Positions 51,918-60,896 of a stretch of 64,000 bases of DNA are shown here, in pieces. Both the position numbers and the translations under genes were made by a program. Every line of letters begins with the position of its first letter. Position 1 is the first letter of the stretch. The notes under the pieces were generated by a model, which saw nothing but the letters and a program-made list of their open reading frames with translations, did no database searches and was not told where the DNA came from. This DNA comes from SZUA-442 sp963753185 (GTDB taxonomy: Bacteria; Actinomycetota; Acidimicrobiia; Spongiisociales; UBA5794). Location of the stretch: NCBI GenBank assembly GCA_963753185.1, contig CAVWBO010000007.1, forward strand, positions 434,001 to 498,000, written 5' to 3'.

Positions 51918-52798
51918 GCCTCCATTGCCTCGTCAGCGAGGAAGTCGCTGGACGTCATCGACAGGTTCTCCAGGATCTCTGCGGACTCGCGAGACATGTG
52001 GTAGGTCTCTGCCGCCGACGGGAACGCCCCGGACCGGACGTCCTCGAAGAACGCCTCGAGCGCTGCGACGGCGTCATCGGCGAGGTGCGCGTACGCTCGC
52101 ACGAACTTGGGGACGTACTCGCCAGCTCCGAGACCGGTGACGTCGTGGAAGACGAGCACCTGCCCGTCGCAGTGGATGCCTGCCCCGATCCCGATGGTCG
52201 GTACGGGGATCTCCCTGGTGACGATCTCCGCAACGACGTCAGGTACGCCTTCGAGCACGATCGCGAACACGCCGGCATCGGCGAGGGCGCTCGCATCCGA
52301 GATGAGCTCGTAGGCCGCCTGGGCTTCCTTGCCCTGGACCCGGTAACCGCCCATCGCGTGGAGCGACTGCGGCGTGAGGCCGAGATGACCCATGACGGGG
52401 ATCTCGGCATCGAGGACCGCCTGGATCATCGAGAGTCGCTTGCGCCCACCCTCGAGCTTGACGGCGCTCGCTCCGCCCTCCCGCACCAGCCTGCCCGCGT
52501 TCTCCACCGTGTCATGGGTGCTCGTGTGATACGACAGCCATGGCATGTCGCCAACGACGAGGGCCCTCGGCTTGGTGCGAGCGACGGCAGCCGTGTGGTG
52601 GACCATCACGTCGACGGACACCGCGAGGGTGTCATCGTGGCCGAGTACGACATTGGCGACCGAATCCCCCACGAGGATCATGTCGGCTCCGGCGCGGTCG
52701 GCTATTCGGGCCGTCGGGGCGTCGTAGGCAGTGACCATCGTGAGCTTCGCTCCGCCCTTGCGTGCACGCACCTGGGGAGCTGTGACCTTGTCAGCCAT
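51914..52798 (-). CDS. panB: 3-methyl-2-oxobutanoate hydroxymethyltransferase
   Basis: A 294-residue PanB, the first enzyme of pantothenate synthesis, adding a hydroxymethyl group from 5,10-methylene-THF to ketoisovalerate. Conserved parts: LTMVTAYDAPTARIADRAG, ILVGDSVANVVLGHDDT, ASAVKLEGG, GHLGLTPQS and TIGIGAGIHCDGQVLV. The ATG at 52798 has AAGGGA upstream; the open frame before it is not needed. No other pan gene is adjacent. Confidence 0.95.
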   Translation of the reverse strand: MADKVTAPQVRARKGGAKLTMVTAYDAPTARIADRAGADMILVGDSVANVVLGHDDTLAVSVDVMVHHTAAVARTKPRALVVGDMPWLSYHTSTHDTVENAGRLVREGGASAVKLEGGRKRLSMIQAVLDAEIPVMGHLGLTPQSLHAMGGYRVQGKEAQAAYELISDASALADAGVFAIVLEGVPDVVAEIVTREIPVPTIGIGAGIHCDGQVLVFHDVTGLGAGEYVPKFVRAYAHLADDAVAALEAFFEDVRSGAFPSAAETYHMSRESAEILENLSMTSSDFLADEAMEA

Positions 52799-52995
52799 TG
52801 TTCGGTTCCCTTCTCCCCACCACTCCGGGTTGGGGGATGTACACCGTGATCCATCCGTCGTCAGCGTCGTGAGCCTCAGCCGCCGCGAGGGTCGCCCGTG
52901 CTCCGCAGGACGCAAGCGTACACGGCCACCACGGGCCGCGACGCGGGAATCTCGCAAGCCGACCCGATGGCCCTGTCACGCAGTAGCTTGTGGGA

Positions 52996-53475
52996 ATGGC
53001 GCGCAAGGACATCACGATGACCCCAGACGAGGTGCTCACGTTCCTCGCCGAGGGAGCCAAGACCCTCCAGGTGGCGACGATCGGACGGGATGGGTCCCCC
53101 CACCTCGCCCCCATGTGGTTCGTCCTCGACGACGGGCGGATCGTCTTCCGCTCGTTCACGAAGTCGCAGAAGATCGTCAACCTGCGCCGTGACCCTCGCG
53201 TGACCCTCCTCGTCGAGGAGGGGACCTCCTACGAGACCCTGAAAGGGGTCATGATCAAGGGCACGGCACGGCTCATCGACGATCCCGACTACGTCCTCGA
53301 GATCTACGGACGACTCGGTGCCCGCTATCCCTTCGTCGGTGACACCCCCGTTCGGCTCACGGGTGAGGCGCTCGAGCAGGCCTTCGGCCGCTTCGCCGAA
53401 AAGAACACGGCGGTGGTCGTCGAGCCGACCTCCACGACCTCGTGGGACCACACCAAGCTCGGCGGCAGCTACTGA
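52996..53475 (+). CDS. Pyridoxamine-phosphate-oxidase-like, PPOX-class F420/flavin protein
   Basis: A 161-residue split-barrel flavin or F420-binding protein. LQVATIGRDGSPHLAPMWFV and VNLRRDPRVTLLVEEGTSYE are typical of the actinobacterial PPOX group. WDHTKLGGSY ends the protein. Substrate unknown. ATG lies 6 bases after TAGCTT (52984-52989), so it is probably leaderless. Divergent from panB. Confidence 0.88.
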   Translation: MARKDITMTPDEVLTFLAEGAKTLQVATIGRDGSPHLAPMWFVLDDGRIVFRSFTKSQKIVNLRRDPRVTLLVEEGTSYETLKGVMIKGTARLIDDPDYVLEIYGRLGARYPFVGDTPVRLTGEALEQAFGRFAEKNTAVVVEPTSTTSWDHTKLGGSY

Positions 53476-53496
53476 TGCGGGTCCGCCGTCCCGCGT

Positions 53497-53526
53497 GAAT
53501 GGCCCCCGCACGGGCAGGGGCCATTC
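53497..53526. terminator. Hairpin between convergent genes
   Basis: GAATGGCCCC (53497-53506) pairs perfectly with GGGGCCATTC (53517-53526) around a 10-base loop. It sits between the PPOX gene and the small membrane protein gene, which converge, and can act for both. Confidence 0.7.
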
Positions 53527-53549
53527 TGGTTGTCGGAAGGAACCGGTGG

Positions 53550-53741
53550 TCAGGCGTCCGTGCGGGTTGTGTTGCGGATGGCCGATGCCAGGAGGCCGAT
53601 GCCGAGGACCAGGACGGCGGCCGGGAGGATCCACACACCGATGTTCCAGTCAAACTGGTCGTTCCACACCGCTCCTGCCGCCATCGCCATGAGCAGGGCA
53701 CCGAACACGAACGAGATCGGGTCGAATGCGTGCCGCTTCAT
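53550..53741 (-). CDS. Small two-helix membrane protein
   Basis: A 63-residue protein with two hydrophobic segments (FVFGALLMAMAAGAVW and VWILPAAVLVLGIGLLASAI). No family assigned. Its ATG overlaps the stop of the PspC/LiaF-like gene (TGATG), so the two are co-translated. It may be a small partner in the envelope-stress module. Confidence 0.75.
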   Translation of the reverse strand: MKRHAFDPISFVFGALLMAMAAGAVWNDQFDWNIGVWILPAAVLVLGIGLLASAIRNTTRTDA

Positions 53742-55036
53742 CAGTTGCTCCTTTCGAGGAGGGCGTCGGAGGTGTCACGAGACAGGATCATGGAGCGGAT
53801 CGTGATCGCCCCTGCACCGACCTCGAGGTCGAGCTCGAACGCCGAGGCGTTGTCGCCGAAGCTCGTCGCGAGATCGACGCCGAATCCCTGCGAGGACGGG
53901 AACGGTCCTTGCACGACACCCATCCCCACGCTGGCATCCAGGGTGAAGCCTGCGTCTTCAGGCAGCCGGACGATGATCTCACCGAACCCGACCGAGGCTT
54001 CGAGCCGTCCGAGCTCCGCGAGATCCTCGACACTCAGCGCCGTGAGGTCGATGGTCATCTGGCCGAAACCCTGCTCATACGGACTGGCGACATCGGCGAC
54101 GGTCAGAGGTTCGTAGGTGAAGTCCCCAGCCGAGTAGTCGATCGACGACGGCAGAAGTGCAGCGATCCACAATGCGGGGAGCAACAGCACACCGACGATG
54201 ATGAGCCACAGTGCCTTCCCGATGAACGCCCCCACGATCAGGCCGAGTCCGATCACGGCGACCGCTGCGCCCAGGTAGTGAACCGGATCCACGTCCACCC
54301 TCGCGAATGCGACGTCGAGCAGCGCCATCGTCGCGACGACGATCAGCCCGACGGCGAGGGTGAGCCTTCCGAGCATCGAGCGCTCACGTGGAGGCGGCGG
54401 CTCCCACGGCTCGGCTGGACCTGGGTCGGGCTCGCCGTAGGCCGGTGGGGCGGGCGGTGGGGTCGGTGGGAGCTCGTCCCCTTCGCCCCCATACCCATCG
54501 CCGCCGTGTGCAACGTCCCCGTGCGCAGCATCCGGGTATCCGGCGGTGGATGCGATGGCCGCCGTCGTCGCCTCTGTCATGTCGTCACCTCCGTTGGTGG
54601 TAGGGGGACCGGGTCGATCCGGTCGTTTGGATGTCAGATCCCCTCGATAGAGCAGGAGGCCCACGACGAAGAGGATGGCCGCCACCACGAGCGTGCCCGA
54701 GATGTCGGCGAACTGCGTGAGGACGATCACCGCGGCGGCGCCGACCAGCACCAGTCCGAAGATCGTCCCTGCGTCGGATGTGTCAACGTGGCCGAGCCAG
54801 TTGCTGATGATCGGGTCCTCTTGGCCCTCGTCTGGGATGACCAGCCATGCAGCGAGGTACACGACGAGTCCGAAGCCGCCGAAGAAGGCCAGGATCAAGA
54901 AGGCGAATCGGAACCACCACGGGTTGATCCCCAGGTGTGTCCCGAGCCCTCCGGCGACGCCGGTGAGCACGCGATCCTTGCGGGACCGTTGCAGCCTGGT
55001 GGGCCGGCTTGTGCGAGTGCGGGTTGTGTCTGTCAT
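53741..55036 (-). CDS. PspC-domain protein with LiaF-like C-terminus
   Basis: A 431-residue membrane protein. The PspC domain is at about 20-75 (RVLTGVAGGLGTHLGINPWW, AAWLVIPDEG). Two further helices and a long Pro/Gly linker follow, then more helices, and a C-terminal beta-rich domain (YEPLTVADVASPYEQGFGQM to GAGAITIRSMILSR) like LiaF/DUF1707-type toast-rack domains. LiaF restrains the LiaS kinase in Firmicutes. A PspC-kinase and regulator are encoded divergently next door, so I infer the same control here. ATG 55036 chosen; upstream in-frame starts exist. Confidence 0.82.
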   Translation of the reverse strand: MTDTTRTRTSRPTRLQRSRKDRVLTGVAGGLGTHLGINPWWFRFAFLILAFFGGFGLVVYLAAWLVIPDEGQEDPIISNWLGHVDTSDAGTIFGLVLVGAAAVIVLTQFADISGTLVVAAILFVVGLLLYRGDLTSKRPDRPGPPTTNGGDDMTEATTAAIASTAGYPDAAHGDVAHGGDGYGGEGDELPPTPPPAPPAYGEPDPGPAEPWEPPPPRERSMLGRLTLAVGLIVVATMALLDVAFARVDVDPVHYLGAAVAVIGLGLIVGAFIGKALWLIIVGVLLLPALWIAALLPSSIDYSAGDFTYEPLTVADVASPYEQGFGQMTIDLTALSVEDLAELGRLEASVGFGEIIVRLPEDAGFTLDASVGMGVVQGPFPSSQGFGVDLATSFGDNASAFELDLEVGAGAITIRSMILSRDTSDALLERSN

Positions 55037-55183
55037 ATCGACATCATCCGCCAGAGTCGCGCTTTGCACCATCGGGAACGATCCCCTCGGTTCCTGATAC
55101 CTCAGGGATGGCTCAGGGTCGTCCCGGGTTGTCCCGAGGGACGCGCTGTGACACCATTTCGAGATACCGACGACCAGGAACCC

Positions 55184-56434
55184 GTGACCGACACCCAGTC
55201 CCAGTCCGCGCAGCACGACTCCGCACGCCGACCGTTCACGTGGCCGTTCCGACGGTCAGGGAACGATCGGATGATCGCGGGGGTCTGTGGCGGCATCGCC
55301 GAAAGCCTTGGTGTCCACACCATCTACGTCCGAGCGGGGTTCGCGTGCGTCGCCCTCGCCGGCGGCGTGGGCCTCGTGGCCTACGCCCTGGCTGCCCTGA
55401 TCGTGCCGAACGAGAACGTCCCATCCTCGACGGCGGGGACCGACCCGACCGAGCGTCGTGCCACGAGGACGCAGATGATCGGGCTCGGGTCGATGTTTCT
55501 CGCCGTGATGCTGTTCCTCCAAACCGTCGGGATCTGGTTCGGGACGGTTGTGTGGCCGGCGACGCTCGTCATCTTCGGCCTCGCCATCGCCATCGACACA
55601 TCGGGTGTCAACTACGAGAGATCGCTCGAGGGCATCACAGGCACATCCGGTGGGCGGCGGTCGTGGTGGCTCGTCGTGGGGGGCCTCGTCATGATGATCG
55701 CAGGACTTGTCGTCGTGCTGTCCTCGCTCGAGAACCTCCAGGCCTTCGGCGTCCTCACCCTCGCGCTCATCGCCGCCGTTGCCGGGTTCATGATCGTCGC
55801 CGGCCCATGGCTGTGGTCGCTCGTCGAGGACCTTCGCACCGAACGTCGAGCGAGGATCAGGTCGGAGGAGAAGGCGGAGATGGCGGCGCACCTCCACGAC
55901 TCGGTTCTCCAGACACTCGCCCTCATCCAACGTACCGACGACCCGAAGCGGATGGTCACGCTCGCCCGATCCCAGGAGCGGGAACTGCGATCGTGGCTGT
56001 TCGACGAGGGATCCGCAGACACCAGGACCCTCCGCGGCGCGCTTGCGGACGCGGCGAACCGGGTGGAGGAGGCCCATGACGTCCCCGTATCGATCGTCGT
56101 CGTCGGCGAGAGCGAGCTCCCGAGGGAACTCCAGCATGCGCTGGTCGGTGCCACCACCGAGGCGATGATGAACGCAGCGAAACACTCTGGCGCAGACCGC
56201 GTATCGGTGTTCGCCGAGGCGAACAATGGCACCGTCGATGTGTTCATCACGGACCAGGGGTCCGGCTTCGACCCTGCTGCGGTCGGCGGGGACCGCAGGG
56301 GTCTCGTCGAATCGATCAGGGGGAGGATGCAGCGCCACGGCGGATCTGCGACGATCGACTCGGAGATCGGTGTCGGTACGGAGATCCATCTCTCCATGTC
56401 CGGAGGCAACCCAGTGAATGGGGAGACCACATGA
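55184..56434 (+). CDS. PspC-containing sensor histidine kinase (LiaS/DesK type)
   Basis: A 416-residue kinase. The N-terminal PspC domain (RMIAGVCGGIAESLGVHTIY) is followed by about four membrane helices, a HisKA_3 domain with H box AAHLHDSVLQTLALI, and a HATPase with TTEAMMNAAKHSGA and DQGSGFDPAAVGG. The GTG at 55184 is chosen because it begins just before the PspC domain. It overlaps its regulator gene by ATGA. Together with the divergent LiaF-like gene this makes a three-component envelope-stress sensor. Confidence 0.88.
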   Translation: MTDTQSQSAQHDSARRPFTWPFRRSGNDRMIAGVCGGIAESLGVHTIYVRAGFACVALAGGVGLVAYALAALIVPNENVPSSTAGTDPTERRATRTQMIGLGSMFLAVMLFLQTVGIWFGTVVWPATLVIFGLAIAIDTSGVNYERSLEGITGTSGGRRSWWLVVGGLVMMIAGLVVVLSSLENLQAFGVLTLALIAAVAGFMIVAGPWLWSLVEDLRTERRARIRSEEKAEMAAHLHDSVLQTLALIQRTDDPKRMVTLARSQERELRSWLFDEGSADTRTLRGALADAANRVEEAHDVPVSIVVVGESELPRELQHALVGATTEAMMNAAKHSGADRVSVFAEANNGTVDVFITDQGSGFDPAAVGGDRRGLVESIRGRMQRHGGSATIDSEIGVGTEIHLSMSGGNPVNGETT

Positions 56435-57063
56435 CCAGCGTGTACCTCGTCGACGATCACCGCATCTTCCTGACAGGCGTCCGGGCGGAGCTCGAGGACG
56501 GTTTCGACGTCCTCGGGTCGTCCTACGACGTCGATCATGCAGTGGACGAGATCAGGAAGATGAAGCCGGACGTCGTCCTCGTCGACGTCCACATGCCCGG
56601 AGGTGGCGGGGTGACCGTGGTGTCCACCATCCACCAGGTGAACCCGGACATCCGGTTCCTCGCCCTGTCCGTGTCGGACGCTCCGGAGGACGTGATCGCG
56701 ATGATCAGGGCCGGTGCCAGGGGTTACGTGACCAAGTCGATCTCGCCGGTCGAGCTCACCGAGGCGATCACGAGGGTGGCAGAAGGTGAAGCCGTGTTCT
56801 CACCGTCGCTCGCCGGTTTCGTTCTCGAGGCGTTCTCACGGTCCGTTCCAGTCGCGGAGGACCCGGAGCTCGATGCGCTCACGCCGCGCGAGCAGGAGGT
56901 CCTCCGCCAGATCGCGAGGGGCTACGCCTACAAGCAGATCGCCCGCAGGCTCGACATCTCGGTCAAGACGGTCGAGACCCACGTGTCGTCCGTGTTGCGC
57001 AAGCTCCAGCTCTCGAACCGCCACGAGTTGGCGAAGTGGGCGAGCGACCGCAGGATCGTCTAG
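56431..57063 (+). CDS. NarL/FixJ-family response regulator (LiaR-like)
   Basis: A 210-residue regulator. Receiver: VDDHRIF acidic pocket, phospho-Asp in VVLVDVHMPGGG and Lys in YVTKSISP. LuxR-type HTH near the C-terminus: LTPREQEVLRQIARG then KTVETHVSSVLRKLQLSN. Partner of the overlapping PspC kinase. Likely to control the divergent PspC/LiaF-like operon in response to membrane stress. Confidence 0.92.
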   Translation: MTSVYLVDDHRIFLTGVRAELEDGFDVLGSSYDVDHAVDEIRKMKPDVVLVDVHMPGGGGVTVVSTIHQVNPDIRFLALSVSDAPEDVIAMIRAGARGYVTKSISPVELTEAITRVAEGEAVFSPSLAGFVLEAFSRSVPVAEDPELDALTPREQEVLRQIARGYAYKQIARRLDISVKTVETHVSSVLRKLQLSNRHELAKWASDRRIV

Positions 57064-57105
57064 GACGCAGACGCCCGAGTACCCCGGCACCGGCCGGTTC
57101 CTCGT

Positions 57106-58101
57106 TCAGGCGAGCGTTGCGACCAGAACCGCCTTGATCGTGTGAAGCCGATTCTCGGCCTGATCGAACACGATGGACCGGCTCGACTCGAAGACCTCGT
57201 TGGTCACCTCGAGGCCGTCCGGCATGTTCGTGGCCTCCATCATCTCCTTGCCGACGACCGTATTCGTGTCGTGGAACGCCGGGAGACAGTGCATGAACGC
57301 TGCGTCCGGATTCCCGGTGCGTTCGAACAGGGCCGTGTTGACCTGGTAGTCCCTGAAGGTCGCAACGCGGTCGTTCCACACGTCCTTTGGCTCGCCCATG
57401 GACACCCACACGTCTGTATGGATGAAGTCGACGCCCTCGACGGCATCGAGGTCGTCCGTGATCGTGATCGTCGCCCCCGAGGCCTCGGCGAGACCCTTGG
57501 CGATCTCGACGACATCGTCTGGCGGGAACATCTGCTTCGGTCCGATCATCCGCACGTCCGAACCAAGGAGCGCTCCCGTGACGAGCAGGGATCGGCCCAT
57601 GTTGAACCGAAGGTCACCCGTGAATGCAAAGGCCAGCTCGTCGTAGGACTTGCCGGACGCCTCGTGCATGGTGAGGAAGTCGGCCAGCATCTGGGTGGGG
57701 TGCCACTCCTCCGTCAGGCCGTTGTACACGGGGACGCCCGCGTGGGCAGCGAGTTCCTCGACGGTCGCCTGTGCCGTGCCCCGGTACTCGATGGCGTCGT
57801 ACATACGGCCGAGAACCCTGGCCGTGTCGGCCGCCGACTCCTTGTGACCCATCTGGGACGATGAGGGGTCGAGGTATGTCACGTGTGCCCCCTGATCGTA
57901 TGCGGCGACCTCGAAGGCGGCGCGGGTCCGCGTCGACGTCTTCTCGAACACGAGCGCGATGTTCCGACCGGTCAGCTCCCGCTCCTCCGTTCCTGCATAC
58001 TTCGCCGCCTTGAGGTCGCCTGCGAGGTCGAGGAGGTACGTGAACTCCGCTGGGGTGAAGTCGATCTCCTTCACGAAACTGCGGTTCTTCAGTTGGTACA
58101 T
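57106..58101 (-). CDS. argF: Ornithine carbamoyltransferase
   Basis: A 331-residue carbamoyltransferase. Carbamoyl-phosphate loop KTSTRTRAAFEVAAYD, the KESAADTARVLGRMYD loop, HPTQMLADFLTMHE and the ornithine-binding Cys block FMHCLPAFHD confirm OTC rather than aspartate transcarbamoylase. It makes citrulline in arginine synthesis, or in the reverse sense in an arginine deiminase pathway; no other arg gene is in the window. Start has GGAG close upstream. Confidence 0.95.
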   Translation of the reverse strand: MYQLKNRSFVKEIDFTPAEFTYLLDLAGDLKAAKYAGTEERELTGRNIALVFEKTSTRTRAAFEVAAYDQGAHVTYLDPSSSQMGHKESAADTARVLGRMYDAIEYRGTAQATVEELAAHAGVPVYNGLTEEWHPTQMLADFLTMHEASGKSYDELAFAFTGDLRFNMGRSLLVTGALLGSDVRMIGPKQMFPPDDVVEIAKGLAEASGATITITDDLDAVEGVDFIHTDVWVSMGEPKDVWNDRVATFRDYQVNTALFERTGNPDAAFMHCLPAFHDTNTVVGKEMMEATNMPDGLEVTNEVFESSRSIVFDQAENRLHTIKAVLVATLA

Positions 58102-58293
58102 GGCGCTCCAATCTTCGAGGGGGATTCGGGATTCACATTCGAGAGGGCGGTTCTTGCCGCGTGAACAGTGGCGTCAGGAGCGAACCTCCTCACGGCATCT
58201 TGCCATTCTCGCCGATCGACGATGCCGTGGGTCGCTCGACGGCCCGATCCTCCGCACGAGAGCGCGCGGGTAGCATGACGGGAGGAGGATGAC

Positions 58294-58692
58294 ATGAGTC
58301 AGATGGATGAGGCCTGGAGCGATGTCGGCGAGCGATTCAAGAGGCTCGGATCGATGTACAAGGAGCACTACAAGGCCCACGAGGATGACCCGGACCGGGA
58401 AACCGTCACCGACGAAGAGGTTGCCGAGGCCCTCCGACAGCTTGGTGCGAGCATCCGGACCGCATTCGAGGCCGCAGGAGACACCATTGCAGATCCGGCC
58501 CTCAAGGAAGAGGCCCGCGGGACCGCCAGCTCCTTCTTCAGCGCACTGGGGACGACCTTCAACGAGTTCTCCGCACAGATCGCCGCCAAACGGGAACAGC
58601 GGCAGGATTCACCTGCGGCAACGGCGCCGGACACGGTCGACACCTCCGAGGATCCCGAACCCCTCGAGGACACCACCGACCAGGACCTGTGA
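58294..58692 (+). CDS. Hypothetical acidic helical protein
   Basis: A 132-residue protein rich in Asp, Glu and Ala, mostly helical (WSDVGERFKRLGSMYKEHYK, VAEALRQLGASIRTAFEAAG, FFSALGTTFNEFSAQIAAK), with a disordered acidic Thr tail. The ATG has GGAGGAGGATG upstream. The helical pattern suggests a coiled-coil or membrane-surface protein. No family recognised. Confidence 0.7.
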   Translation: MSQMDEAWSDVGERFKRLGSMYKEHYKAHEDDPDRETVTDEEVAEALRQLGASIRTAFEAAGDTIADPALKEEARGTASSFFSALGTTFNEFSAQIAAKREQRQDSPAATAPDTVDTSEDPEPLEDTTDQDL

Positions 58693-58712
58693 CGTCTGAG
58701 CCCGGCCTTGCC

Positions 58713-58745
58713 GTAGCTCACGTCTTCTCAGGGAGCGTGAGCTAC
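58713..58745. terminator. Hairpin between convergent genes
   Basis: GTAGCTCACG (58713-58722) pairs with CGTGAGCTAC (58736-58745) with a 13-base loop. It separates the acidic helical protein gene from the beta-propeller gene, which converge. Confidence 0.65.
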
Positions 58746-58768
58746 CGCAGGAGCGGGGTGGCGGGTTT

Positions 58769-60664
58769 TCAGTCGAGGCCGAAGTTCCCCGCTACGGGAA
58801 CATGGGCGCTGGTCGCATCGGGCCATGGGAACCACGTGTCTGCGTTGCCCTCGGTGAGCGAGTAGCGGAAGTACACGATCCCGTTCGAGGGCCGGAACAC
58901 CGCAGGCGTGTCACGACCGGGGATCGTTCCCCAATCACCGGACACGAAACGGTCCCCGCCGTCACCGAAGAAGATCGACCCGTCCGCCACCCCCGTGTCG
59001 AGGGTGTCCCTCCAATAGAAGAAGCCGGTCGAGTCGCGATGCAGGCCAATCCCGTCGACACCGTCACCGTCCCAGTCCCCGGCCACGGGCCTGTCATCGG
59101 GGTTCCCGAACATGAAGCTGTAGTCAGCCGCACCCAGACCGGTGTCCTGGGACCCGAGCTCGTTGATGATGTAGAACACCTGCTCGGACGGCCGATAGAT
59201 CGACACCGTGTCACACCCGTCACCGTCCCAGTCCCCCGCCAACGGCATGTCACCGGGATTCCCGAAGAAGAACTTGATATCCGCAACACCCTGGCTGTTC
59301 GAATTCCGCAGATACGCGTACCCGTCGGACTGGCGATACAGCCCCGGCGTGTCGACACCGTCACAATCCCAATCTCCCATGAACGGCACATCACCGGGAT
59401 TCCCGTAGTAGAACGTGGACATCTCGCCCTGCCAGCCCTTCAGCGACCAGCGACCCTGTCCGGGATCCACGAGACCCACCGGCGGAAACACCGGCTGCCA
59501 ATCGTGGTCGAGCACGATGCTGTCCTCGGGCAGACCGACTGGGTCGAGCACCGTGTAGGCCGAACCATCACGATTCACGGTCACGACGTCATACGCAGTG
59601 TTGAGAGCGATCCTGGAACTGTTCGATGACCAACTCGGACCGCTACCCGGCCCGAGGACAACGAGCTTGGATCCGTCGACATCGATGACGAAGGAATCCG
59701 AGTCGCCGCTCCAGGCGATGCTCCTGCCATCGGGCGACCACGTCGGGTACAGCACCTTGTCGCTTCCGTCCGTGAGCTCTCGACGATCCGAGCCGTCGGC
59801 GTCGACGACAACGAGGACTGAGGACACTTGGTCGCCGGGCACTCCAGATGCGAAGGCGAGGGACTTTCCATCCGGTGACCATACGGGGGAATGTTCGTCG
59901 TCGACGTACTTCGTAGGGCTGCCGGACGGTGCCAGGGAGTTGGTGATGCGAGCGGCGTTCGACCCGTCCGCGTCAGCCACGAAGATGGCGCCGGATCGCA
60001 GAAAACGTGGCCGGGGCGGCCAGGTACCACTCGACAGGATCGTGGTCGTCCGTTCGACGTACGCGATGCGAGAGCCGTCCGGCGAGAACGTCGGTGACTC
60101 GAGGTCGATTAGCATCTCGTCGATCTGAGGCTCGGGTGACACGACCGACTCGATGGTCCCGGTGGCCACATCAACGGTGTAGATACCGAGGTCAGGTCCA
60201 CCGACGAAGATGATCTTCGCGCCGTCCGGCGACCACGAGGGCGCCCACGTGTACGGAACACCGTCGAAGCCACCGTCGCCGAATTCGTCCGGCGGGAGCC
60301 GCCGGGCATCGCCATCCAGGGTGGTGATGTACATACCACCATCCCCTTCCTCGACGTACCCGTTCGAGGTGAAGGCCAGACGGAGACCATCCGGTGACCA
60401 CAGGACGACGCTTCCTCCCGAGTTCCAGGGATCGATGAGCTGGACCAGTCCCGTTCCGTTGCTCTCCATCAAATAGATGTCTCCACGGTCATCCAAGATG
60501 GCGATCCTCCCGTCAGGGTGCGGTCCCGATCCGGACGCCACGTACGCCACCAGGCCGTCGTCGGGAGGGAGCGCAGACACCGGTCCGGACGTGACGGGAA
60601 CCAGGAACACGATTCCCGCAAGTGCAGCACCCAGCACCAGCACACGGGATCTTCTGACCATCAT
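58769..60664 (-). CDS. Secreted TolB-like beta-propeller with GDWDGDG repeat domain
   Basis: A 631-residue exported protein. A signal peptide (RRSRVLVLGAALAGIVFLVP) is followed by a TolB/WD40-like propeller (about 40-400) with repeated SPDG turns such as VVLWSPDGLRLAFTS and PTWSPDGRSIAWSG. From about residue 415 come repeats of the form STFYYGNPGDVPFMGDWDCD and PLAGDWDGDGCDTVSIYR, the same module as in the FAS1 protein at 27805. The ATG 60664 (or 60661) has GAAAGGTG upstream. It probably binds polymers or acts at the cell surface; no enzyme domain is seen. Confidence 0.82.
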   Translation of the reverse strand: MMVRRSRVLVLGAALAGIVFLVPVTSGPVSALPPDDGLVAYVASGSGPHPDGRIAILDDRGDIYLMESNGTGLVQLIDPWNSGGSVVLWSPDGLRLAFTSNGYVEEGDGGMYITTLDGDARRLPPDEFGDGGFDGVPYTWAPSWSPDGAKIIFVGGPDLGIYTVDVATGTIESVVSPEPQIDEMLIDLESPTFSPDGSRIAYVERTTTILSSGTWPPRPRFLRSGAIFVADADGSNAARITNSLAPSGSPTKYVDDEHSPVWSPDGKSLAFASGVPGDQVSSVLVVVDADGSDRRELTDGSDKVLYPTWSPDGRSIAWSGDSDSFVIDVDGSKLVVLGPGSGPSWSSNSSRIALNTAYDVVTVNRDGSAYTVLDPVGLPEDSIVLDHDWQPVFPPVGLVDPGQGRWSLKGWQGEMSTFYYGNPGDVPFMGDWDCDGVDTPGLYRQSDGYAYLRNSNSQGVADIKFFFGNPGDMPLAGDWDGDGCDTVSIYRPSEQVFYIINELGSQDTGLGAADYSFMFGNPDDRPVAGDWDGDGVDGIGLHRDSTGFFYWRDTLDTGVADGSIFFGDGGDRFVSGDWGTIPGRDTPAVFRPSNGIVYFRYSLTEGNADTWFPWPDATSAHVPVAGNFGLD

Positions 60665-60896
60665 CGATGGCACCTTTCTGAGACGACCGACCCTGTCTCG
60701 AGAGGCGCCGACAGAAGCCGGAGCGGAGGCCACGAACACGGCGAAGAGCCGCACCGGCCATGCATGGACATTGTCGCGCCGATCGATCCGGCTGTCTGTC
60801 CCGTTCTTGGCAGACTCACGACCTCCCCTGGCGTCAGTTCCGCGCTAAGGGGGAAGTGGCTGCTGGTACTGTCGGTCGGGAGCGGAAGGAGGTGAG

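Noticed and set aside
53726..56434. One 902-codon plus-strand open frame covering the PspC operon and the kinase
   Set aside because: Only the part from 55184 encodes the kinase; the rest is antisense to the PspC/LiaF-like gene and is a high-GC shadow.
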